Source of the DNA: Gari tellinella
Lineage: Eukaryota > Mollusca > Bivalvia > Cardiida > Psammobiidae
Length of the DNA: 64,000 nt
Assembly (NCBI GenBank): GCA_922989275.2
Contig: OV277864.1
Coordinates: 5,084,001-5,148,000 of the forward strand
Direction of reading: 5' to 3'
Under the pieces are notes generated by a model that made no database searches, had not been told where the DNA came from, and saw only the letters and a program-made list of their open reading frames with translations. Shown here piece after piece: positions 1 to 10,396 of the stretch. Made by a program: the position numbers and the translations under genes. Positions within the stretch are counted from its first letter, which is position 1, and each line of letters begins with the position of its first letter.

Positions 1-35
1 AATGATTTTGGCATTAGTTTTGGTCCTGAATTAGT

Positions 36-141
36 ATAGGTTAGACCATGGTTGCAAGCGAATAAACGATATAGTTCGAGGGGGCGTAGCCCCCGAGAAC
101 TATGTCGTTTATTCGCGCGCAACCGTGGTCTAACCTATTTA
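36..141. repeat. Long hairpin with GC-rich centre
   Basis: An inverted repeat: the left arm running from TAGGTTAGACCATGGTTG to GTTCGAGG pairs with a right arm ending in CAACCGTGGTCTAACCTA. The centre is GGGGGCGTAGCCCCC. Arms are about 48 bases with few mismatches. It resembles in design, but not in sequence, the hairpins inside the elements at 8.6, 44.2, 58.6 and 59.7 kb. Open frames crossing it are palindrome artefacts. The left part of any parent element may lie near or outside the window edge. Confidence 0.8.
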
Positions 142-588
142 GCACTGGCTTGGGCTCGAGGAAAACAAGAAGACCCTACGTTTCTACTTTTTGTTTTAGA
201 CGAAAAAGTCATTGTATTTGTAATACTTTACTTAAATTGAAAGGTTATTTCAATGTGCAGTTTGAGACATTAAGCATGCTTTAACACCAACATAAATAAC
301 GCTTATTGAAGCTCTATATGTAAGCACAATTCATGATTAATTGCCTTTAAAGTTTAGGTCTCACTGTACATAATATGACGTCATCAAGCGAGTGCAGTTC
401 CCCTCCGATCTAGGGTTGTGACGTCAAATTGCCTTGATATGACGGAAGCTTGGAATAAGTGAACAGTGTGTTAGTTATTTCATGGTTTTGTAAAATAAAC
501 GATATATTCACAGGTTTTTTAGGCCTCTGATTGGCCGAGAGCTCCAAGCCATGTGCTAATTCAGGTTAATAGAGATATTAACAATATC
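142..588. other. No recognisable gene or repeat
   Basis: AT-rich sequence without a convincing coding frame. It contains two TGACGTCA-like blocks near 377 and 420 (ATGACGTCATC, TGACGTCAAA), too few and too isolated to call regulatory sites. Confidence 0.4.
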
Positions 589-1728
589 TTAATAGAAAAA
601 TGGTAGGTTATATCTTACAGGTGGGAGTGATTTAAAGGAGTCAATATTCATTTTTAGTAATAATAGTTTATCTCCGTATTGATTTAAAAAGAATTTTGGA
701 ATAACCTTCCAGTTTGCTTCTTCAACTGAACAAAGAGATTTTAGCCATTTAAGTTTTAATGTTTTTGAGTAAATCTCTATGTCTGGTGCCTCAAGTCCAC
801 CGTCATCTTTATTTCCTATTAGGGTATTGCTTTTAATTTTTTCACTTTTATTACTCCACAAAAAGGAAAAACACATAGAGTTTATTTGTTTTAAAACCGA
901 TTGCTACTGACCGTACCAAGGCGGGCTCCTGTGTTCACTTAGCTTTATGTTTGTCTTGCGTGTTGTTTTCTATTTAGTGTGTAGATGAAGGAATGGTATT
1001 GCTTGTGTTTGTGTGTTTGTTGTGGTATGACTGTGTGTGTGTGTTCTGCTTGAGAGGTGGGTGTATTGTTTGTGTTACGTTTCCTGCTTGAGTCTTTCGT
1101 ATTTATTGGTAGAGTTTGTATTAGAAAGGCAAGTTTCGGCAGGATCGAAGAATTTATAACAATTATCTTACCATAAAACGTAAGCTTTCTTTGATTCCAA
1201 CTATTGATTAATTTTTTACATGCTTCAATTTTGTCTCGCCAGTTAATATCGCTACAAGCAGTTATCTCACTTCCAAAGTATACCCCAAGCGCCTTTACTA
1301 TCGGACTGAATTTAATATCATTTATTATCAATTCAGAATTAGTTTTAAGTTTGCTGATTAAAAGACCTTCCGTTTTATTTCTGTTCAATTTTAACCCTGA
1401 ATGTTTCCCAAACTCTTCAATTTTTTTTAGTGCAGTAGGAATTTCGTCAGAGTGTTTTAGAAATAGTGTTGTATCATCAGCTAACTGTGTTATTTTCAAG
1501 TGGTATGTTTTATCATTATTTGTCACTTTAATACCTTCAAGAGCTTCACATGATTTGATTTTATTTGCCATAATTTCAGCTACAGTTATAAAAAGTAAAG
1601 CAGACAAGGGATATCCTTGTCTGATTCCGCGTGAGATATTAAAAAAGTTTGATATCCATCTGTTGTTTGTAACTGATGAACAAATGAATTTTAAACAATT
1701 GTCGTGAGCTTTTATTTCTCAATTTTAA
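589..1728 (-). pseudogene. Truncated non-LTR (LINE) reverse transcriptase, L1/Tx1-like
   Basis: Read on the minus strand, about 1710-1110 encodes the middle of a LINE reverse transcriptase: the RGIRQGYPLSALLF block, then about 50 residues later the catalytic box QLADDTTLF (usually F/YADD; the two aspartates are kept), then KTEGLLIS and the LGVYFG block. The C-terminal region continues at 895-589 with VLKQINSMCFSFLW, KSEKIKSNTLIGNKDDGGLE and LKLKWLKSL, typical of the segment after the polymerase domain. The N-terminal endonuclease and first RT blocks are absent: stops appear upstream of about 1720. The frame is split by foreign sequence at about 896-1092 and ends at a stop near 589. It is therefore a 5'-truncated, interrupted, dead copy. 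Clade assignment (L1/Tx1 rather than CR1) is inference from the DGGL block. Confidence 0.85.
896..1092. other. TG-rich insertion splitting the LINE relic
   Basis: Lies between the two parts of the reverse transcriptase frame, which otherwise join smoothly (LAFLIQTLPINTKDSS, then VLKQINSMCFSFLW). Most of it is GTGTGTTT-like low-complexity sequence, with about 50 bases of unrelated sequence on the side near 900. No target-site duplication is evident. It could be an expanded microsatellite or a filler sequence from repair. Confidence 0.55.
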
Positions 1729-1740
1729 TGTTTGTACTTT

Positions 1741-1874
1741 GATTTTAGAAATATTGAAATAAATGTTAAACAGTTTGGTCCATGATCAGACGCCGCGTTA
1801 CGCGGCGTCTGATCAGGTTCCAAACTGTTTGAAAAAAGTCATCGTTGTCGGGGCAGGGCAGTAAAGGGGTTGAC
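1741..1874 (+). mobile_element. MITE family D, partial copy
   Basis: Contains core 1 (GTTAAACAGTTTGG, then CAGACGCCGCGTTACGCGGCGTCTG, given here as two arms around the centre TTA) and the right terminus GCAGTAAAGGGGTTGA, a decayed form of GCAGTGAAGGGGTTAA. The left terminus is missing where it abuts the LINE relic. Confidence 0.65.
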
Positions 1875-2158
1875 AAGAGGTAGCGGCGCAACATTTGAAC
1901 AAATCAAGGCCTTTCTCAGTCGTTCTAGGAAAATCAATACGTCTAGGTTCAGGGTTGTTTACGTACATAGTATACATGCTTATATCAGCAAGACCATCTT
2001 TAGTATGATAGCTGTGTCATTAATGAATCATAAGCATCCTTCGAAACGACCTTTTATCACGAGATACGAATACAACCTTTCCCATAGCTGCATTGTCACT
2101 GTAGCTGTATAAGTGGAGAAGGAACAACCACACAATATTTTGCTTTCATTCTCATTAT

Positions 2159-2415
2159 AATAGGCGTTTTCGACTGGCTAATTTTCATGGAGCAACCAAA
2201 TCTCGTGGAGCACATATTTTGTTCGACTGGTAGTGTGACGTCATGGTCAGACACGCCGTGGAGTACGAAAGATATCGGTTGTAATCGTTGTCGAGATCGT
2301 TGAGCAACAGACGCAAACATAATCCATAAACAATTCTTTGATTGGTCAGATTATTTTCGTAGTGTAATCTCAATTGATGAAATAGCTAATATTTTGCCAG
2401 TCGAATACGCCTATT
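2159..2415. mobile_element. 257-bp element with 20-bp terminal inverted repeats
   Basis: The left end AATAGGCGTTTTCGACTGGC pairs with the right end GCCAGTCGAATACGCCTATT with one mismatch in 20 bases; pairing extends weakly inward. The size and TIR fit a MITE. I do not recognise the family and cannot fix the target duplication. No second copy was seen in the window. It ends 11 bases before the family C copy at 2427. Confidence 0.6.
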
Positions 2416-2426
2416 GTATATCCATG

Positions 2427-2795
2427 TACAGCGTTCCTTCTCTTCAACGACATCCAATTGGAGACTAAAAATGTGTGCGTTGGTCGGAGGGAGTCGTTAT
2501 AGGGAGGGAACTTGGCTTACATTTGCAAACAGCATGAATCAAGATCACGGATCAGACGCCGCGTTACGCGGCGTCTGATCTGGATTCAAGCTGTTTTTCA
2601 CCCGTTATTAATTTTTTTCTGTCAAAATGTTCATTATGTATTTTTGAGAAAAACAGCAAACGACAACTTTAAGCAGACGGTATTTCAGCCATGAAAACAG
2701 TTAAACATAATTGTCTTGTTTGGGGAACAACAGCTAGGGTCGTTGTAAGGAGGGATTCGTTGTTTAGAGGGTCGTTGTAGAGAGGGAACACTGTA
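2427..2795 (+). mobile_element. MITE family C, full-length copy
   Basis: Begins TACAGCGTTCCTTCTC and ends GAGAGGGAACACTGTA, with a TA target site at each end. Family layout: left end with tracts CTACAACGACA and GTTCGGAGGGAGTCG, then GCTTACATTTGCAAACAG, the core 1 palindrome (GAATCCAGATCAGACGCC form), then TCTGTCAAAATGTCCATTATG, AGCAGACGACAATTTTAAGC, GCAGTGAAAGCGTTAGAC and repeated GTCGTTGTAGGGAGGG blocks. The CAGTGCTCCCTC terminus and TA target resemble pogo/Tigger-type (Tc1-mariner superfamily) elements; that link is inference. It has no coding capacity, so mobility would need a transposase in trans. Confidence 0.8.
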
Positions 2796-4028
2796 TTGTT
2801 AACAAAAAGGTTGTTTACTAACTAGATGTCGGTAGTATCATGTGTTTCAAATCGTAACCTGTTCGCTGTACAGTCAGGCCAGCTATGTTATCTTGAACTC
2901 GTCTGTTTCATAGGAAATTAAGTATTCATTTTCGCTTAAACTGAACTAATCGCTATAAAACGTTATTAAGAACATGACAAAATTATGAAATTGAGTAATC
3001 AAAGCATGTTTTAACTTGGCTTCTCTATCTGGATCCAAAGTATGAGGGGGGAAGTAATGTGTTCCCTAGGGGCATATTTTGCCTGTTTCTCTAAAACGTT
3101 TAAAATGTACAAAGAGGTAATAGCTTCGAGACACAAATATTGCATCATTCAAGCATTTAAACATACCGTTATTATTCTATGATATAGTTTAAATCTCGAT
3201 TGAATATATTTTATTTATGTTACGTACATACTTAAAATAACTATAAGAATGTTACTTACGCCTAGTTTAACAACCTAATTTGAAAACCTATGTAAAGTAT
3301 TCTTGATAATCTTACGTGTACAAATTACTTCCATTTACTGTCAGTAGAAATTAAAAACATCCGACGTGCATACAAGAGAGGGAATGTGTGTTTTTATTTT
3401 CTATTCAACGAAACATGACACAAACACAGTACAATACACTATTAAATTTGCCAGCTGTTAAAAAACTTATCACGATAAATTGTTATCAACATATCAAATA
3501 TATTTAGTGTGTAGCACGGCCAGTCGAACTATTACTTTATGACGCACCAAGGGGCTCAAAGGCATTTCTCGCTCTTTTTATTACATTTCTATCCCTAAAA
3601 CGCCCGTAAACACTTACTACGACGGCCAAATTCATACAAACTAAGTCGCGAATTCCAAAGAAAAGAGTTTCAATAACCCAAATGATCCTTGTTCTCGATG
3701 CAAAAGACACGCAAGAGACACGAAGGTAGAGCGGACTTGTTTAATTGGATTTAGGGAGAAAACCGTGATATCCTCCACACATAAGAACTTAATAGACCGC
3801 CCGAACACTTGAGGCGCGTCAGCACATGAATGATGAATAAACAGTTATACAAGTCAACGCGTTGTGTTTCAAAGTTGAGGCCTCATATTTATTCCAATTT
3901 TTTCCAAAACATAAATCAGTTACTAGTATATAAAAAAGTAGAAGAAGAATATTTATATTTATTTGTTATACCAGATTTATATAGCGCTCTTCTCGCACAG
4001 GGTAGTGCGTTCAAAAGCGCTTAACATA
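2796..4028. other. No recognisable gene
   Basis: AT-rich. Nothing coding is supported. Positions 3966-4022 (ACCAGATTTATATAGCGC ... GTTCAAAAGCGCTT) match a related stretch at 5088-5145, so a degraded dispersed repeat is present at both places. Confidence 0.4.
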
Positions 4029-4291
4029 TACAGTGTTTCCTCCCTATAACGGCCATCTCAACAAAGACTCCTTCCTTACAACGACCCTTGCCACATTTCC
4101 CGTAACAGGACAATTATGTCTATCGCTTTTACTGCTGCAATATCGTCTGACAGCTGCGTTACGCGGCGTCTGATCTAGATTCAATCTGTTTGTAAATGTC
4201 GTTCGATTTCCCTCCCTGTAATGACTTCCCCCGAACAACGCACACAAGTGTTGTCTCCCATTGGGAGTCGTTGTAGAGAGGTGGCACTGTA
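4029..4291 (-). mobile_element. MITE family C, short copy
   Basis: Reverse orientation, from TACAGTGTTTCCTCCC to GGTGGCACTGTA. Compared with the copy at 2427 it has lost about 100 bases beside the palindrome, including one palindrome arm (only TGCGTTACGCGGCGTCTGATC remains). The half-lost palindrome suggests hairpin-associated deletion. Confidence 0.75.
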
Positions 4292-5509
4292 CCACCAAAA
4301 GGAACATGAGACAGACGAGGTGTGGCACGTTTCACAGAGTGTTCCTTACGTCGGATGCGAAACACAATTGCCTCCTTTATACTTTGACAAATCGTAATTC
4401 GTTATTTATGACCCAAATCCGTCGTGCGTACTGATCGGCGATCTGATGGCTCGGCATATTACGAGGGGGAAATTAGGTTATCGGTTCGTTTTTATGTGCC
4501 TAGCGTTCATTTTCGTAGATATCTCCTATGAAGTTCGACCGGTTGTGACCCAGAGTTGCATTCTTAAACGTCTTCAAACGATTTGCCTTGATTTAAAGAT
4601 GCAAACATATACTAATGATAAGGATATATTTTATACAATATCTTTAATTATCACTTGCTGCATAATCACGCAGAGGGCACGACAGTCGAACAGTCGTGCG
4701 TCTAAGTGTGTCATAGATTTAAGACGCCGAAGCCAATTTAGTTCCGAGCTGGTTGTAATCAACAGCAACGTTTTAGCGGGATATCGGTAATTGGGGATGA
4801 AAAACTTATGCTTTACTATAATAAAACAGTAACTGTTAGAATGGCATGTTTACTGCCTTGCCTAGACTTTTAAATCTTCTTTAAAGTAACTAAGGTGTAA
4901 ATATCTTTTTTACCTAGCGTATTCTGAAAACAAACTAGTTGCTGCATCAACCGGGCCATAAGATTGTTTTTCCAATTTGAGAAAAATTGTAAATCTGTAA
5001 ATTGTGCATATGTAATCCGTACAGTAATTCACCGTGCAAGAAATACATACCGTGTACATGTTATTTGATAATCATTATCTATTAGTATACCAGATTTATA
5101 CAACGCTTTTTTACACAAGAGTTCTTTGTTCAAAACCGATTCAAATGAAATTATATTAATGTATTTACAAAGAGAGAAAGAACAAAAAAACGGCATTTTA
5201 AAACAAAGTTTTAAACATACTTAAAATGATTTCAATATTTTCAATATTTACTAAGATTGTAAGAATGCTATTATGAGTTTGTAAATATCAATTATATGGT
5301 CTAATTAAACGTTCGGGAAAGCAGATCAGAACATTTATTTTATATGTTAAAATTTAGAATAGAAAAATTAAAGCGGTTAATAATTTTTGTATGCCTTTGA
5401 TTCATCAATATTCAAAAACGCATATGCCCCTTGCACAGCACGGAGCGTTTAACTATTTTAACACCATGGAAATGTTTAGAATATACTCATTACATTTGAA
5501 AAGAGTGTA
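4292..5509. other. No recognisable gene
   Basis: AT-rich unique sequence. A 114-codon open frame at 4446-4790 shows no family motif, signal peptide or repeat conservation. Positions 5088-5145 share a decayed repeat with 3966-4022. Confidence 0.4.
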
Positions 5510-5759
5510 TACAGTGGAGAATCTGTTATTCTTTCCCGTTTAAACGCAAACGTACGCAAACGCAAAGCGCTAAAACGTAGAAAAGAACAACTTTTGGACA
5601 ATTCTGATATTTCATGTTTATCTTGGTGGCATACAGTTTGGAGCCTGATCAGACGCCGGGTTACCCGGCGTCTGATCTGGCTCCAAACTGTTTGCACTGC
5701 AAATAATAGTTTTAGCGTAAACGCGTTTATTGGGAAAGAATAACACATTTTCCACTGTA
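5510..5759 (+). mobile_element. MITE family A, full-length copy
   Basis: Flanked by TA at 5510-5511 and 5758-5759. Left end CAGTGGAGAA...TTCTTTCCCGTTTAAACGC, followed by GCAAACGTACGCAAACGC, a CTTTTGGACAATTCTG tract, core 1 (GGAGCCTGATCAGACGCC...GGCGTCTGATCTGGCTCC), then TAGCGTAAACGCGTTTATTGG and the inverted end GGGAAAGAATAACACATTTTCCACTG. TIRs of about 25 bases with TA duplications indicate a Tc1/mariner-type MITE. No protein is encoded. Confidence 0.85.
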
Positions 5760-6776
5760 CCAAGATCAGAGGTCTCCAATAGAAGCCCCCTGAACTGGGT
5801 CTGCACTGTTTTCTTATTCAGACCAGTGTTTTTATACTAGCCATATTTCCAAGTAGACTGGTTCATAGTTTGTTACCTAAAACGATCCACAAGGGAACAT
5901 ATAACCCATAAATGATACTTACTGTTGAAAGGGTTAATCGAGACGATTGCATGTAATGACATAACAAGTAGTCATGTGACACATGCATAGCATTAGGAAA
6001 ACATGGATGTTTGGCAACTCCGTCAAATATTCACAACAAAGAAACTGTTGTTGTAATGATAACAACAGTACGCTTTCTTAAATTAAAAGAATGGCACGTT
6101 AGTTTGAAATTTGCATTTCCGTACCCAAGGCTTACTACAATTGATCAATTGTCGGGGGAAACAGAACGAATTCGCCACTGCAATAAAACGGCTTTGGAAA
6201 ATAGCATCGAAATGAAATTACACTTCAAGGAATGCTCCGCCTACTTATTCCTTCTTAATCCTTTTGCTACCACAGTGTCGACTGCTTTAAAATTACGCTT
6301 TGTATATTCAAATTTAGAATGTTGGCCTTTTGTCTGCCAAAGTATTTATGGTAGTGGTAAATAGTTTGGATCCTGATAGGACTTCCGGATACTCGGCATT
6401 ATAGCTGTATGACAATTGATTGCAATCGTCAATAAAATCGGTATTGCCAGTTTCAGAGTTATTAGCGAACACTTGTGGTAATAGTAGTTTTATGAGCAAC
6501 TTAAAACGCACACCATGAACACTCCGTGAATTTATTGCTGTTTGATGCGTATTCTGACATCGATAACTATCGCTATCGTACTCGACAGAAAATTATAAGG
6601 TATTTAAAACGGGGGTTTAATTAAATGCCCTAATGAATAAATAAGATATTGAACATGACGAAATTGGAATAGTTGCATCAACATGTACAAAACGAAAACA
6701 AGTTAATAGAGTTTAATTTGTAGTTCTTTACTAGTTTATTGTTTTACGTTGCTCATAGTTTGATTTTCAGCATGGG
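5760..6776. other. No recognisable gene; core 1 remnant near 6360
   Basis: An open frame of 117 codons (6011-6364) has no recognisable motif and no support from codon pattern or repeats. Around 6362-6420 the words TAGTTTGGATCCTGAT and ACTTCCGGATACTCGG look like one decayed arm of core 1. Confidence 0.4.
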
Positions 6777-7031
6777 TTAACCCTTTCCCACATAGCATAT
6801 CTCTAGTATAGTATTGAATATAGGTGTCCACTTAAAGCAGGTTGAAAGTAAAGCAGAATGCGCTTTAAGCGCATTCTGCTTTACTTTCAGCCTGCTTTAA
6901 GCTTTCATCTGCTAGAATATAGAAATATTTCGTATAATACATGTTTATGAATGTATAAATTGGAACTATTTTCTTCAGGGCAAGAATAAACTGAATGCGC
7001 TAAAAGGCGCTTCTATGGGGGAAAGAGTTAA
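6777..7031 (+). mobile_element. MITE family E, full-length copy
   Basis: Flanked by TTAA at 6777-6780 and 7028-7031. Left end CCCTTTCCCACATAGCATA, right end CTATGGGGGAAAGAG. Between them is core 2: CTTAAAGCAGGTTGAAAG, TAAAGCAGAATGCGC, then the inverted arm to CAGCCTGCTTTAAG. TTAA target plus a CCCTTT terminus is typical of piggyBac-type MITEs (family knowledge); non-coding. Confidence 0.85.
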
Positions 7032-7673
7032 TAACAGTTTTTTACACCCTAGGGACCTTGCAATGTATATTTTATTCAAATTGTTTAACCCATAAAACGA
7101 CATTTTGTGGTAAATTTGTTTACATATAATGATATTTTATCATCATCTTCAGTAATCGCATCACTCTGCGATGAGTATACTCGCGATTTGGTACACCATA
7201 TTATAATAGAAATTGATTAGAAAGAAAAGTAAATAAAAATGATATATTTTGATTTAACAAATATAAATGATAACAAAATAGGGTTGGCTACGACAACATA
7301 TTTTCTCTTAAAAGTTAACCTGTTTAATTTTTGTTATTCATGAAAAACTCACACATGTTTCCTATTCAAACTCATTAACCCATTGTGATTATTGAATAAG
7401 TTACCTACATGTATATCAATATGAAACATAGCCAGACTGAGTCTGCTCATATTTGATCAGTTTTTACAGTATGTTGGTGTCAAACATCTTGAATATTGAG
7501 CAGACCTCTTTTTATCAGGTATATGATCTGGATCAAAGCAAATAATATGCCAAAAACATAAACATTTCAAATTGTTTGAATAATACTAAAAGCATGGCTT
7601 GTTTACATAACATGTTGTTAGGTGACGATGCCATCAGAGGTGGTTACCAGTTATATATGTATATTGGCACTTG
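7032..7673. other. No recognisable gene or repeat
   Basis: AT-rich sequence with no coding frame and no repeat found elsewhere in the window, apart from the word CATCATCTTCAGTAATCGCA (7142-7161), which is also near 17024 inside a family E copy; this suggests that family E or its flank once extended here. Confidence 0.4.
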
Positions 7674-7890
7674 TTAACCCCTTCACTGCCATGTCGTCAT
7701 CAAATTTAACCAATTGTCGTCTGCTTCTATTTTTAAAAAACATTTTTTATGTATTTTGACTTAAGAAATATTGAAACGAGTGTCAAACAGTTTGGATCCT
7801 GATCAGACGCCGCGTAACGCGGCGTCTGAATAGGATCCAAACTGTTTTAAAATCCCTACTGTACTCAGGGTACGGCAGTGAAGGGGTTAA
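7674..7890 (+). mobile_element. MITE family D, full-length copy
   Basis: TTAA at 7674-7677 and 7887-7890. Left end CCCCTTCACTGCCATGTCGTC, given here in its typical form, right end GGCAGTGAAGGGG. Core 1 lies at about 7787-7846 in the GGATCCTGATCAGACGCC form. Family D also carries TTTAGTC/GACTTAAGAAATATTGAA-like sequence between the left end and core. TTAA duplication and CCCTT termini indicate a piggyBac-type non-autonomous element. Confidence 0.85.
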
Positions 7891-8644
7891 ACTGTCATAA
7901 TGATGGACATTTTGTATTAGCAGAGTCGTTTTCCAGGTACATCCCAAAAATGGGACCTAAAATAATATTTGCTTATCCAATATTTCGCTACATCTAATTT
8001 CATCTTAAGCAGGCTGGACTCCATACAATTATATAGAAGGAAGCAGGGGGGGGGGGGGGGGGGAGATATTTCTTATTTTGTATTGATCAGTATTTCTTCT
8101 GGTCCAAGTTCATTATACGTGAGCTTCACTGTATGTATTTAATTATTTACCATGATTACAGTGTTGGAACTACAATGTAAATTTTTAATTCATCATATAC
8201 CAATATGACTATGATGTACAGTTAAGACGATTTCATTCTTAATCGTTGAAATGAAATATAAATGCAGTACACTTAACTGTAGAAAATGGCGTTTTCATGC
8301 AAATGTTGACGATTGTTTTTAATCCGAGTTGAAAATAGCTTAAAGGCTTATCTGACGCCAGGTTACACAGCATCTGATCTGGCACCAAATGTTTGCAGTA
8401 GAAATATATTTTAGCATAAACGTTTTATACCGAAGACCCATTGTCTTCTCTTCTTAAATTTTCTGTGTTTAAGGTCATTTCAGAAAAGGGTACTGAATCT
8501 GCGCATGATACTTCAAGACATACTTTTCTATTTAACTTTGAAACAGTTTTTTGTACCATTGTAAAAACAATTCTAGACTAGCTAGTAAAGTCCCAAGCGT
8601 GACGTTACAAAAGGTATGCTATTTATTTCTTGAAATTACAGGAA
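7891..8644. other. Non-coding; G18 run and a family A remnant
   Basis: Positions 8046-8063 are an uninterrupted run of 18 G. Positions 8340-8440 (CTTATCTGACGCCAGGTTAC, CATCTGATCTGGCACCAAA, TTTTAGCATAAACG) are a decayed right half of family A including part of core 1. No gene. Confidence 0.5.
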
Positions 8645-9164
8645 TTTATTCATGCTTTTCGGTGGATTACCGGGAAAAAGCAGGGGATCCACTGCTTCAA
8701 GCAGTGGGATTATCGTCGCTCGTGCTTCTTTTATGAGTTTTCCCAGTAGGGCTCGTCAATCGCGTCTTATTGTTCAATTCAGACAGTCCGTTTTGTCGAA
8801 AACACACGAATCCTAGATCGGAAATAACGACATAATTCCGTTTACGTCAAATTAATAAATAAGTGACGTCATTGTACCGCCAACACATGTGTTCGACATA
8901 AAATCTTGGGGTTCAACACGGGATAAATAATGTACTTTCGCTTTTACTTGTAAAATAATTTCGTTTAAAAAGTGGCTTAAAAGCATAAATAAATAGAAAA
9001 ACTGTGTTTTTTTCAGTATAAGATTGAATTTAATCCATTTCGTGAACATCAGACTGTTATATTTTCACTCGTGGCTTCGCCACTCGTGAAAATATAACGT
9101 CTGATGTTCACTCAATGGATTAAATTTCGATCTTACACTGAAAGAAAAACAATTATCCTCTATG
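8645..9164. mobile_element. HP1 element, copy 1 (about 520 bp, 3' hairpin)
   Basis: Homologous along its length to 58,626-59,181. Starts near TTTATTCATGCTTTTCGG and ends at ATTATCCTCTATG. The first 80 bases hold a short palindrome (GGATCCACTGCTTCAAGCAGTGG). About 9025-9150 forms a long hairpin: GAATTTAATCCATTTCGTG through TATTTTCACTCG, centre TGGCTTCGCCA, and back. The other copy is absent from its duplicated counterpart, which shows that this is a mobile unit. No open frame of interest. The insertion mechanism is unknown; TT target and 3' hairpin recall Helentron-type non-autonomous elements, but the termini do not prove it. Confidence 0.75.
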
Positions 9165-10166
9165 TTTTCAGTTTTTATTTCAGTTACAAAAAATAGGTTG
9201 TAGATCTAAGTGCGCTATATTACATACGTTCTAATTCTCTCAATATATTCAATAAGACGATTTAGGTAATGATTTTCTATTGATTAAATATTTTTTCCGA
9301 TTGATGTGTGCCGTTTTAAAACTATAGTGCGATGTGCTGATTGATTGCCATTCCTTTACAGCAATACGATCCACTCTAGTGTTGTAGCAATGTTATTTCT
9401 ACGGGTTTATTTTAACATTTCAAAGCTGTTTGACAACGGGTTAGGTACAGTCGATAGCATATATTACAAAACGAGACTATGAAAAAATATTCCAATAGTT
9501 TAACTTTTTTGTTTGCCAAATTTATAGCGTTCAGTCCGTATTTACATATTCACCATCAACTAAAAAGGATGTCGCTTGCGAAGAAACTCAAAATCAGATA
9601 GGCTGCATCATGTAACCAAGTTCCTAAACAGTCGAGACTTGACTGGTATGCCCAATCAGTTAAGATCCAGATCAGACGCAGTGTAATACAGCGTGTAATG
9701 ATAACATCAGAATAGGGGTTACATGTAATGGCAATACACTTGCAAACTACGAGTGTCAAACAGTTTAGATCATGATGCGACACCGATTTACGCGGCGTCT
9801 GTTCACGATCCAAACTGATTTCATATAAAAGCCAAGTCGCGAGTAATATGATAAGACGTAAACACAAGTTACTTTTATTACTAAAGTTTATTCATGCAAT
9901 GTGGTCAACTGTTATTTATCTTCATGATAATGTCGGAAGCAATGATTCACGTCTAGGACGTCGATAGTAATTACTTTAACTAGCTCCGGCTAAGCGTATT
10001 ACCACGAGTACTAACGACATGTACTATGGAGCAGTTGCCCTCACAATGTTATGTTCCAATTGTACAATAGACAGTAAGGGCAAAAGGTTAAACCGTATAA
10101 TGCTAAAACATTGACTGTTTCTACAACGCCGTCTATGACAGTAATCAAACTGTGTTTGTATGCCTT
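9165..10166. other. Non-coding; decayed core 1 pieces
   Basis: At 9664-9700 (AGATCCAGATCAGACGCAG) and 9752-9832 (GTGTCAAACAGTTTAGATC ... ACGATCCAAACTG) lie two decayed copies of the core 1 palindrome without recognisable element ends. No gene. Confidence 0.45.
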
Positions 10167-10396
10167 TCTGAACCCATTTATGCCGAGTAGATTTGTCAAT
10201 GCGTAAATATTGGATGAGTCCATTATCATTTAAGGGGTACCTGATCTAACGTTAAATATCATTACATCTTTGATAGAAATTATTGTTAGCAATCTGTGCT
10301 GTCTCAGATCAGACGCCGCATTATGCAGCGTCTGATCTGAGACAGCACCGTTTTCCAATGTCCCTTTAATTTTGCGCTAGGTTACGAATGGGTTAA
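10167..10396. mobile_element. MITE family G, TTAA-type with variant core 1
   Basis: Ends AACCCATTTATGCCGAG (left, target site decayed to CTGA) and CTAGGTTACGAATGGGTTAA (right). The palindrome at about 10300-10350 keeps the inner AGATCAGACGCCGC but has different outer arms, GTGCTGTCTC and GAGACAGCAC. This is a third TTAA-type family carrying core 1. Single copy here. Confidence 0.65.

Noticed and set aside
377..431. TGACGTCA-like words as CRE promoter sites
   Set aside because: Isolated words without a core promoter or a gene downstream.
1204..1707. 167-codon open frame on the plus strand
   Set aside because: It is the antisense shadow of the LINE reverse transcriptase on the minus strand, which shows the ordered RT motifs.
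4446..4790. 114-codon open frame
   Set aside because: No family motif, no repeat conservation, and composition like its AT-rich surroundings. Length is within chance expectation for a 64-kb window.
5641..5695. Core 1 palindromes as intrinsic transcription terminators
   Set aside because: They sit in the centre of MITEs with no upstream gene and no consistent T tract; terminator logic of bacteria does not apply to this DNA.
6011..6364. 117-codon open frame
   Set aside because: Not recognised as any family; no splice or conservation evidence in the window. It ends in a decayed core 1 arm.
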